Shown here one piece after another: positions 1 to 5,487 of a DNA stretch of 7,807 bases. This stretch comes from Clostridiales bacterium (GTDB lineage: Bacteria; Bacillota; Clostridia; Oscillospirales; Ruminococcaceae), in NCBI GenBank assembly GCA_012800685.1, contig JAAZIT010000383.1, forward strand, positions 1-7,807, in the 5' to 3' direction. Position 1 is the first letter of the stretch, and each line of letters starts with the position of its first letter. Made by a program: the position numbers and the translations under genes. The notes under the pieces are model-generated. The model saw only the letters and a program-made list of their open reading frames with translations. It was not told the DNA's origin and ran no database searches.

Positions 1-2702
1 AGCAGAACGCATTTAGATTAGTTAATAATAATTTTATTCCAAGTTATCAAAATCCTACTAAAGATTCTGTTAACAATTTAGCTAAAAGCCTTATCGGCTT
101 AAATTATAAGCAATTTGTTCAAGTTATGGTGCTTCCACAGGGGCAATTTGAATCGTTTTTAGTTGCTGATGCAGATGAAAAAGAAGAAATTTTAAGTACG
201 CTTTTTGCTGTTAACGAGTGGCAGGAAATTGCTAAATGGCTGTGTGGTCAAGCTTCAGATATGAATAATAAAAATAAAGAGATAGATATAAAGCTAAAAG
301 AGCTTTTGAAAAGCGAGGATTGTAATAATCTTGAAGAGCTAGTTGAAAAGAAGAATCACGAGGAAGAAAGAAGTGGTCAGCTAAAGGAAGAAATTAAAGA
401 AAAGGTTAAAGAAAAAAAGGAGCTAGAAACTAGCTTAACTAAATCAAGATTACTTTTTAAAAGCCATAACGATTATGAAAAGGCTAAGGAGACTTATAAT
501 AAACTAGAAAGTCAAAAGAAAGACGTGAGCCAGTTAGAAACCGAGGTGCAAAAAAATAGGCGTGCCGCCGAAATTAAGCCCTATTATGAAAATTGTAAAG
601 ATAGCCATAAAAAGGTAGAGGATAGAAAAAGAGATGTCAGTAAAGCAGAAGAAAATCTTGAAAATGCAAAAATATTTCTTGCTAATACTGAAAAAGAGCT
701 TGAAAAAGCGAGAGAAGAAAAGCCTTTAATAGATGAGAAAAAAACGGCTCTTCCGATTTTAAAACAAAACACTGATATTTTCGAAAGACTTGAAAATGCT
801 GATATATGCAAAAAAAAGGCAGATGCTGAAATAAAAACAATTAGTGATAAAGCCGACAAAATTAAAAATGAAATATTAGAAGCTAATGAAAAACTAAAGG
901 ATATTAATAAGTGTAAGGATACTATTATTTCTCACATTCAAGACATTCCAGAGCTTTCCGCACAAAAAGTGGATATTGATAATATAAAAAAGCATAGAAA
1001 AAATTATGAAGAAAAGCTAAAGCAATGTGAAATTTTAAATAAAAAGTTTTCAGATATTAATAATGAATATGAAAAATCCCAAGAGGAAATGGAAAAAAAG
1101 AAAAACCAACGTGATGAAAAATCAAAAGAAGTTTTTGCGTTTTTATTTGCCCATGAGCTTAAGGAGGGACAGCCTTGTAAGATTTGTGGAAGTACCCACC
1201 ACCCAAAACCCGCTATGACATCGGAACAGGGATTATCTGAAGAAGATATAAATAACCTAGATACTGAATATTCAAAGCTTGAGCTAGCTCATAAAGATAA
1301 TTTTACTCAACTAACCACAGCTAAAAGCAATTATGAAAGTGGACTTGAAAAGCTTAAGGAAATAGAAGAAGAAATTAATAAGCTTCCTAAATATTCAGAA
1401 GCTGAGGTTAAAAAAATCATTTCTGATTTAGGTACTTATGAGATTGAGCAGAAAAAGCTTCCTCAAATTACAGAAGAAGAAAAACGACTACAGAAAAGCC
1501 TAGAAAATAAGAATAAAGAGCTTGAAGAACAAAAAGAAAAGCTGGAAAAAGAAAGTGGAGAAAGCAAAAGCCAAGAGGCTGTGTATACTGAAATTTTAAA
1601 ACAAATAGAGAATAATAAAGAGCTTTTAGGGATTAAAGACCTGTACCAGTTAAACCAAAAAATTTCGGATTATGAAAAAATAATTTTAAATTATGACAAA
1701 AGGCTTGAGGAATGTACAAATTCTCTGTCTGAAAAAAGAATTAATTTTACTACACAAGAGACTAATAAAAAATCGGCAGAATCTGAGTTGAAATTGGCAC
1801 AAAGTGAATATGAAAAGGTTAGTGATAAATATAAAAATCAAATGGAAAAGAGAGGGTTTAATTCTCGTAAAGAATTTGAGCCGTTTATTGTTGAAGAAAA
1901 CCGAATAGCCGAAAAGCAAAAGAAAATTGACGATTTCAAGGCTATGCTTAAATCATCTAGTGATGATGTTGAAAAGTATGAGAAAGAGATTTTAGACACT
2001 GAAAAGCCTGATGTTAAGGCTTTAGAGGTTAAAATTTCGGAAAAGTCAAGAACCCTTGATGGACTAAATAATGAATTGGGAAAAAATCAACATAAACTTA
2101 AAAGGCTTGTTAATGATATTAAAAATTACGAAGAGGATAATGTAAAATATCAAGAGGGACTTACTAATTACGAAAGGCTAAATCGCTTTGGAAGAGATTT
2201 AAGAGGGGATAATGGTGTTGGACTTAGTAGGTTTGTTTTAGGAATTATGCTTGAAAACGTTGTGTTTGAGGCTAATAGACTACTTGAGAATATAAAGGGT
2301 GGACAATACAGGCTTTCAGTTAATCGTGAAGAAAGAGAAGGAAGAAAAAGGAAGTTTGGGCTTGATTTGAACGTGACGAATTCAAAGGCTTCTGAGCCGT
2401 ATAGCGTAAGATACCTTTCTGGTGGAGAAAAATTTCTTGTGGCTGTGGCACTTTCGTTGTCCCTTTCAGCAGTAGTTCAAATGCAGGCAGGAGGAATTAA
2501 AATAGAAGCATTGTTCATAGATGAGGGCTTTGGTTCTTTAGATTCAACAACTCTTGATGATTCTATGGATGTTCTAGTTTCTGTAACTGGAACTAGAAAG
2601 ATGCTCGGAATAATCTCACATGTTGAAAGTATGAAAGAAACTATTTCAAGACAAATTTTAGTTACAAGTGATAATAATGGTTCACATTTAGAGGTAATAT
2701 AA
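1..2702 (+). CDS. sbcC: SbcC, ATPase and zinc-hook subunit of the SbcCD nuclease (5' end outside window)
   Basis: SbcC is the SMC/Rad50-like ATPase that pairs with the nuclease SbcD to cut hairpins and blocked DNA ends in the cytoplasm. The frame is open from base 3, so the gene enters from the left; 899 residues are visible. Family members are usually about 1000-1150 residues, so roughly 100-200 residues including Walker A are missing. The visible part starts in the N-terminal ATPase lobe and has the Q-loop motif LPQGQFESFL (about 132-161). Two long Lys/Glu-rich coiled-coil arms flank a zinc hook, CKIC (1176-1187), in the family context GQPCKICGSTHHPKP. The C-terminal lobe has the ABC signature LSGGE (2415-2429), Walker B plus D-loop LFIDEGFGSLD (2511-2543) and the H-loop His (2619-2621). 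The ATG at 126 is an internal Met inside the Q-loop region, not the start. sbcD would be expected upstream but is not visible. No frameshift or internal stop is seen. Confidence 0.96.
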   Translation, partial: QNAFRLVNNNFIPSYQNPTKDSVNNLAKSLIGLNYKQFVQVMVLPQGQFESFLVADADEKEEILSTLFAVNEWQEIAKWLCGQASDMNNKNKEIDIKLKELLKSEDCNNLEELVEKKNHEEERSGQLKEEIKEKVKEKKELETSLTKSRLLFKSHNDYEKAKETYNKLESQKKDVSQLETEVQKNRRAAEIKPYYENCKDSHKKVEDRKRDVSKAEENLENAKIFLANTEKELEKAREEKPLIDEKKTALPILKQNTDIFERLENADICKKKADAEIKTISDKADKIKNEILEANEKLKDINKCKDTIISHIQDIPELSAQKVDIDNIKKHRKNYEEKLKQCEILNKKFSDINNEYEKSQEEMEKKKNQRDEKSKEVFAFLFAHELKEGQPCKICGSTHHPKPAMTSEQGLSEEDINNLDTEYSKLELAHKDNFTQLTTAKSNYESGLEKLKEIEEEINKLPKYSEAEVKKIISDLGTYEIEQKKLPQITEEEKRLQKSLENKNKELEEQKEKLEKESGESKSQEAVYTEILKQIENNKELLGIKDLYQLNQKISDYEKIILNYDKRLEECTNSLSEKRINFTTQETNKKSAESELKLAQSEYEKVSDKYKNQMEKRGFNSRKEFEPFIVEENRIAEKQKKIDDFKAMLKSSSDDVEKYEKEILDTEKPDVKALEVKISEKSRTLDGLNNELGKNQHKLKRLVNDIKNYEEDNVKYQEGLTNYERLNRFGRDLRGDNGVGLSRFVLGIMLENVVFEANRLLENIKGGQYRLSVNREEREGRKRKFGLDLNVTNSKASEPYSVRYLSGGEKFLVAVALSLSLSAVVQMQAGGIKIEALFIDEGFGSLDSTTLDDSMDVLVSVTGTRKMLGIISHVESMKETISRQILVTSDNNGSHLEVI

Positions 2703-2707
2703 TTAAA

Positions 2708-2745
2708 AATAAAATCGAGGTACAATGCTTCGGTTTTATTTTTTT
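2708..2745 (+). terminator. Rho-independent terminator of sbcC
   Basis: A 13-bp stem (2708-2720 with 2728-2740, including two G-U pairs) closes a 7-nt loop. The 3' arm runs directly into a T tract ending at 2745. It begins 6 nt after the sbcC stop codon. The A-run opposite the T-run could let it work partly in the other direction, but no opposing gene is present. This separates sbcC from the downstream division cluster. Confidence 0.9.
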
Positions 2746-2789
2746 ACCACTTTTTGCTTAAATTATGTTGAAATTACCTAAAAGCTTAT

Positions 2790-2890
2790 GTTATAACAAT
2801 ATATAGTTGTGTGCATATGGGTTTATTGGAATATATTGCCTCTACATGTGGTGCTATACATCATTGACACACACCACATATTGTGATAAC
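2790..2890. repeat. Long imperfect inverted repeat
   Basis: The outer arms are GTTATAACAATAT (2790-2802) and ATATTGTGATAAC (2878-2890), complementary at 12 of 13 positions. Weaker complementarity continues inward: GTTGTGTG on the left faces CACACACC on the right with a one-base offset. A second, mutually exclusive pairing is ATGTGGTG (2846-2853) with CACCACAT (2872-2879). A related ATATGTGGT word recurs at 2955-2963. The right arm overlaps the -10 of a candidate promoter. It could be a paired operator, a structured RNA, or a decayed miniature element. The complementarity is seen directly; the role is unknown. Confidence 0.5.
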
Positions 2891-2892
2891 AT
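2864..2892 (+). promoter_or_regulatory. Candidate sigma-A promoter, distal, inside the inverted repeat
   Basis: A perfect -35 TTGACA (2864-2869) is followed after 17 bp by TAACAT (2887-2892), with an extended -10 TG at 2884-2885. Transcription would start near 2899 and run towards mraZ, giving either a leader of about 400 nt or a separate short RNA. The -10 lies in the right arm of the 2790-2890 inverted repeat, so a protein bound there could block it. The -10 matches the consensus at only four of six positions. Confidence 0.45.
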
Positions 2893-3032
2893 AGGGGCTA
2901 TACTAGATATATTAACAAATGTTAAATCTTTTCAGGTGAAAACACAAAACCACTATATGTGGTATTGTACACTGAAATTGTAGAGTTCTGATTTCAAAGC
3001 ACTTTGCAAAGGAAAAACGGTCGAAATGTGCG

Positions 3033-3062
3033 TTAACAAAAAATTTACAATTGTAGTAAAAT
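3033..3062 (+). promoter_or_regulatory. Weak candidate promoter upstream of mraZ
   Basis: TTAACA (3033-3038) and TAAAAT (3057-3062) each match the sigma-A consensus at five of six positions, with an 18-bp spacer. In DNA this AT-rich such pairs arise often by chance, so this is a possibility only. Confidence 0.25.
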
Positions 3063-3203
3063 CTATCGAAAGTTTGTTTACTTTGACTGTAAAATAGCCT
3101 AAAACCTTGATTTTACAACATAGAATTTTAAAATAGTTTACTTAAAAATCGAAAAAATACTTGAAGAAGTGCTTGAACAAAGGTTTCTGAAGAAAAAACG
3201 AGG

Positions 3204-3232
3204 TTGCATTATATATATTATTAGTGTATAAT
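3204..3232 (+). promoter_or_regulatory. Main sigma-A promoter of the mraZ (dcw) cluster
   Basis: TTGCAT (3204-3209, four of six consensus positions) and a perfect TATAAT (3227-3232) are separated by the optimal 17 bp. Transcription should start near 3238-3240, giving a leader of about 60 nt before mraZ. The three direct repeats that begin at 3241 fall right at this start, as expected for a promoter repressed by MraZ. Confidence 0.8.
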
Positions 3233-3240
3233 AAATCCAC

Positions 3241-3270
3241 AGTGGTGAAAAGTGCGAAAAAGTGGTACTT
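3241..3270 (+). promoter_or_regulatory. MraZ-type operator: three 10-bp direct repeats
   Basis: Three tandem units with an exact 10-bp period read AGTGGTGAAA, AGTGCGAAAA and AGTGGTACTT. The shared AGTG cores lie at 3241-3244, 3251-3254 and 3261-3264; the second and third are preceded by AAA, giving AAAGTG. MraZ proteins are known to bind short G-rich direct repeats about one helical turn apart upstream of their own gene: TGGG-type in E. coli, AAAGTG-type in mollicutes. Position just after the TATAAT box fits autorepression. Binding itself is inferred. Confidence 0.75.
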
Positions 3271-3288
3271 ATTCCCTAAATTTTATGT

Positions 3289-3296
3289 GGAGGTGA
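3289..3296 (+). promoter_or_regulatory. Ribosome binding site that fixes the mraZ start
   Basis: GGAGGTGA is fully complementary to the 16S rRNA anti-Shine-Dalgarno end and lies 5 nt before ATG 3302. It rules in this ATG over the in-frame GTG at 3224, which lies inside the promoter -10 region. Confidence 0.9.
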
Positions 3297-3301
3297 CAAA
3301 T

Positions 3302-3733
3302 ATGCCAATAAAAATGCTTAACGGAACATTTTCTCAAACTATGGACGTTAAGGGTAGAATGAGTTTTCCAAAAAAACTCGGTGAAATAATTGGCGAAAAA
3401 TTTGTTATCACCAATGGGTTAAGTGGGTGCTTGTTTGCATATTCACAAGAAAATTTCGAGAAGTTAGCGGAAAAACTTGAAGCACTGCCTTTGTCAAAGG
3501 GACTTCAGGTCCAGAGATATTTTTTAGCGGGGGCTAGTGATGTTGAGTCGGACAAGCAAGGAAGAATTTTAGTTCCTCAACACTTAAGAGAATTTGCTAA
3601 GCTTGAAAAAGAGATTGTGGTTGTGGGTGTATTGGACCGTGCAGAGATTTGGGAAAAATCCAAGTGGGAAGAATTCAACAGTAAAATTACTGAAGATATG
3701 ATTATGGAAACATTGGAAGGACTTGATTTCTAA
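3302..3733 (+). CDS. mraZ: MraZ, transcriptional regulator of the division cluster
   Basis: MraZ is a DNA-binding protein with two SpoVT/AbrB-like half domains that forms rings and controls the dcw operon, including itself. The 143-residue product has the usual family length and the two hallmark DxxGR motifs: DVKGRMSFP (about residues 14-22) in the first half and DKQGRILVP (about 81-89) in the second. The ATG at 3302 is preceded by a perfect ribosome binding site, and the protein then begins MPIKMLNGTFSQTMD, aligned with family N-termini. It is first in the cluster and its stop codon directly touches the rsmH start. The repeats at 3241-3270 in its leader are the likely autoregulatory site. 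Nothing in the sequence suggests it is damaged. Confidence 0.96.
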   Translation: MPIKMLNGTFSQTMDVKGRMSFPKKLGEIIGEKFVITNGLSGCLFAYSQENFEKLAEKLEALPLSKGLQVQRYFLAGASDVESDKQGRILVPQHLREFAKLEKEIVVVGVLDRAEIWEKSKWEEFNSKITEDMIMETLEGLDF

Positions 3734-4657
3734 GTGTCTGATTTCAAACATATATCAGTGCTGCTTTATGAGTGCATTGAGGGATTGAACATAAAACCCA
3801 ATGGAATTTACGTTGACGGAACGGCTGGTGGGGCTGGACATAGTTATGAGATTGCTAAGAAGTTAGAAACAGGAAGACTTATTGCAATTGATAGAGACCC
3901 AGAGGCGGTTAAGGTAGCAACGGAAAGACTAAAAGATTACAATGCAACTGTAGTAAGAAATAATTATTCACAGATAGATGAGGTTCTTAGTGAGCTAGGA
4001 CTAGATGGCTGTGATGGAATATTAATGGATTTAGGCGTTTCATCATACCAGCTTGATACAGCTGAAAGAGGCTTCTCTTATCATGGAGATGCCCCACTGG
4101 ACATGAGAATGAGCCAAGAGGGTATATCCGCGAGTGATATTGTGAACAAGTATTCTTACGAACAACTAACGAAAATTATTTTCGAATACGGCGAGGAAAA
4201 GTTTGCAAGGAGTATAGCTGCGGCAATTATAAAGAGACGTGAACAAAAGTTTATAAATACAACTGCCGAATTGGCGGAAATCATCAAAAATGCAGTGCCT
4301 GCAAGGGTGAGAAGAGAAAAGAATCCCTGCAAGAAGACCTTTCAAGCTATAAGAATTGCTGTAAACAATGAGCTAGAGCACCTATCGGTAGCTTTGGACA
4401 AAGCCTTTGAATGTTTAAATACAGGAGGAAGACTTTGTATCATTTCGTTTCACTCCTTAGAGGACAGGCTGGTAAAACAGAGATTTGCAGGTTTTTGCAA
4501 AGGCTGTATATGTCCGCCAGATTTTCCCCAGTGTATCTGTGGAAAAAGTCCAAGAGGAAAATTGATAAATAGAAAGCCAATTGAAGCGAGTGTCGAAGAG
4601 TTGGAAAATAATAATCGTAGCAGAAGTGCGAAGCTGAGAATTATAGAGAAGCTTTAG
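3734..4657 (+). CDS. rsmH: RsmH (MraW), 16S rRNA cytosine-1402 N4-methyltransferase
   Basis: RsmH uses S-adenosylmethionine to methylate N4 of C1402 in the decoding centre of 16S rRNA (E. coli numbering). The 307-residue protein has typical length and motifs: HISVLL at the start, the SAM-binding loop DGTAGGAGHS (28-37), DRDP (53-56), DLGVSS (99-104), NPCKKTFQAIRIAVN (197-211), ISFHSLEDR (about 237-245), a cysteine cluster (255, 258, 260, 267, 269) in a CPPDFPQC context seen in Firmicutes members, and the C-terminal RSAKLR. The start is GTG at 3734: the mraZ stop TAA in the same frame is immediately upstream, and a later start would remove the conserved N-terminus. A modest GGAAGGA (3715-3721) lies 12 nt before it, so translation is probably coupled to mraZ. 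The C-terminus is complete. Confidence 0.96.
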   Translation: MSDFKHISVLLYECIEGLNIKPNGIYVDGTAGGAGHSYEIAKKLETGRLIAIDRDPEAVKVATERLKDYNATVVRNNYSQIDEVLSELGLDGCDGILMDLGVSSYQLDTAERGFSYHGDAPLDMRMSQEGISASDIVNKYSYEQLTKIIFEYGEEKFARSIAAAIIKRREQKFINTTAELAEIIKNAVPARVRREKNPCKKTFQAIRIAVNNELEHLSVALDKAFECLNTGGRLCIISFHSLEDRLVKQRFAGFCKGCICPPDFPQCICGKSPRGKLINRKPIEASVEELENNNRSRSAKLRIIEKL

Positions 4658-4829
4658 CGCAAGGTACAACGCCAAGGGCGTAAAATCAGAAAAATGGACA
4701 ATTAGAAGAAGCGTATTTAAAATACGAACAATGTGCTGTTTTTTGGGGCCAAATGGTATAAACGAAGGACGTACAAGGTGCTTAGACATTACAATGGTAA
4801 GGTATAAGTCAAAACAATGAGGTGACAGA
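4658..4829. other. Spacer between rsmH and ftsL
   Basis: This 172-nt gap is long for a dcw operon. It contains a small hairpin ACGCC-aag-GGCGT (4669-4681), an AT-rich hairpin CGTATT/AATACG (4713-4727) and a T6 run (4739-4744). The frame used by ftsL is open through the whole gap apart from one TGA at 4818-4820. An extended -10-like TGGTATAAA (4754-4762) could be an internal promoter but has no good -35. I recognise no RNA family or protein here. Confidence 0.5.
4819..4825 (+). promoter_or_regulatory. Ribosome binding site of ftsL
   Basis: GAGGTGA lies 4 nt before ATG 4830 and is a strong match to the anti-Shine-Dalgarno sequence. It also contains part of the in-frame TGA that closes the upstream open stretch, which supports a fresh start at 4830. 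Confidence 0.85.
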
Positions 4830-5309
4830 ATGTCAGGATATGACAATCTAGCAAGAGAATATAGAGCTCATCTACCTGAGGTACAACAGCAGAGGGCTCC
4901 ACATATAAAGCATAAACGAAATCCGAAACCTAAGGGCATAGCTTTATTAAAAACGATAAAATATTTTGCAGTAGCAATGCTTGCGTTTGCGGCAATGCTA
5001 GCAATGATATATGGAAAAGTTGAGCTTTCAAAGATAACGAATGAGCAGTCACAATTGCAGCAGCAATTAGCTGAACTTCAAGAAAACAATCTTAGCCTAG
5101 AGTCTGAGCTTGAGTCGAAGACGAATATTGTAAAGGTTGAGGATTACGCCGAGAATGTTCTAGGACTAGCAAAGTTAAATAAAGGACAAATCGAATATGT
5201 TGAGCTTCAAGACCACCAAGTCATTGAGGTTGTTGAAAAGGACGACGATAATTTCTTTTCAAATGTAAAAAAATGGTTTGACGGTGTTTTGGAATATATC
5301 GGTATATAG
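4830..5309 (+). CDS. ftsL: FtsL-like cell division protein
   Basis: This is a small bitopic membrane protein of the FtsL/DivIC (septum formation initiator) type, expected to form a complex with a DivIC/FtsB partner and to support the septal PBP and its glycosyltransferase. The 159 residues show a basic cytoplasmic N-terminus (1-43, with KHKRNPKPK), one transmembrane helix (about 44-62), a Gln/Glu/Leu-rich coiled coil (about 64-98) and the FtsL/DivIC-type end motif VEDYAENVLGLAKLNKGQIEYVEL (in two parts, about 103-114 and 115-126). A further acidic stretch and an amphipathic tail ending KKWFDGVLEYIGI follow. Sequence alone separates FtsL and DivIC poorly; position between rsmH and the PBP gene indicates FtsL. 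The start is supported by a strong ribosome binding site. Confidence 0.87.
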   Translation: MSGYDNLAREYRAHLPEVQQQRAPHIKHKRNPKPKGIALLKTIKYFAVAMLAFAAMLAMIYGKVELSKITNEQSQLQQQLAELQENNLSLESELESKTNIVKVEDYAENVLGLAKLNKGQIEYVELQDHQVIEVVEKDDDNFFSNVKKWFDGVLEYIGI

Positions 5310-5487
5310 TAAAATAAGATAATAATGGCAGAGAAAGTTAAGATTTAATTCCGAAGTGCAAAAACGACAGTGGAATTAGGCTTAGCTTTCTTGTTCTAAT
5401 AGATATAAGGCAAAATATGCTTGAATTATGTAAAAATCAGGGGAATTAATGCATTGGTTAAGCATAATTAACTGAAAGGTAAAAAAT
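5310..5487. other. Spacer between ftsL and the PBP gene
   Basis: This 178-nt gap has no credible reading frame. It contains a perfect 7-bp inverted repeat TAATTCC (5346-5352) / GGAATTA (5372-5378) with a 19-nt loop, and a small GTTAA-gcataa-TTAAC hairpin (5457-5472) just before the ribosome binding site. There is no T tract after either, so they are not intrinsic terminators. I see no convincing promoter. Confidence 0.5.
5474..5480 (+). promoter_or_regulatory. Ribosome binding site of the PBP gene
   Basis: GAAAGGT sits 7 nt before ATG 5488. It is weaker than the sites of mraZ and ftsL but well placed. The small hairpin at 5457-5472 ends 1 nt upstream of it and could modulate access. Confidence 0.7.

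Larger units (their letters stand above)
2746..3203. other. Gene-free, palindrome-rich AT-rich intergenic region
   Basis: I find no convincing coding frame in these roughly 460 bp: the few ATG-started frames stop within about 25 codons and lack well-placed ribosome binding sites. The region holds a long imperfect inverted repeat (2790-2890), an interrupted palindrome TTAACA-aa-TGTTAA (2912-2925), a small hairpin ACCAC-tatat-GTGGT (2949-2963) and a triple half-site CAAAG-ca-CTTTG-CAAAG (2995-3011). Two promoter-like sequences are listed separately. It looks like an upstream regulatory zone or the remains of a mobile or RNA element. No known riboswitch, tRNA or T-box leader was recognised. Confidence 0.6.

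Noticed and set aside
584..859. Minus-strand open frames inside sbcC, including also 1686-1919 and 2477-2725
   Set aside because: They are Ser/Phe/Leu-rich mirror translations of the coiled-coil and ATPase coding strand, without recognisable domains or ribosome binding sites.
126..2702. ATG 126 as the start of sbcC
   Set aside because: The frame is open from base 3 and codes for conserved Q-loop-region sequence before this Met, and no ribosome binding site precedes it. The gene simply begins outside the window.
2755..2768. A 14-nt word shared (13 of 14) with 5418-5431
   Set aside because: Both copies lie in AT-rich spacer DNA, the flanks do not match, and such similarity is expected by chance at this composition.
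3026..3097. 23-codon ATG frame in the intergenic region
   Set aside because: It is very short, the nearest AAGG-like site is about 13 nt away, and the peptide resembles nothing known to me.
3224..3301. A 26-residue N-terminal extension of MraZ from GTG 3224
   Set aside because: The GTG overlaps the promoter -10 and lies upstream of the expected transcription start. The perfect ribosome binding site and family alignment point to ATG 3302.
4713..4744. AT-rich hairpin followed by a T6 run as an internal terminator
   Set aside because: The T run begins 11 nt after the stem and the stem is only six mostly A-T pairs, so it does not fit an intrinsic terminator.
4457..4846. 129-codon minus-strand frame across the rsmH end and spacer
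   Set aside because: It overlaps the conserved rsmH C-terminus and the ftsL start, shows no recognisable domain, and would run against the operon. It is most likely a chance frame.
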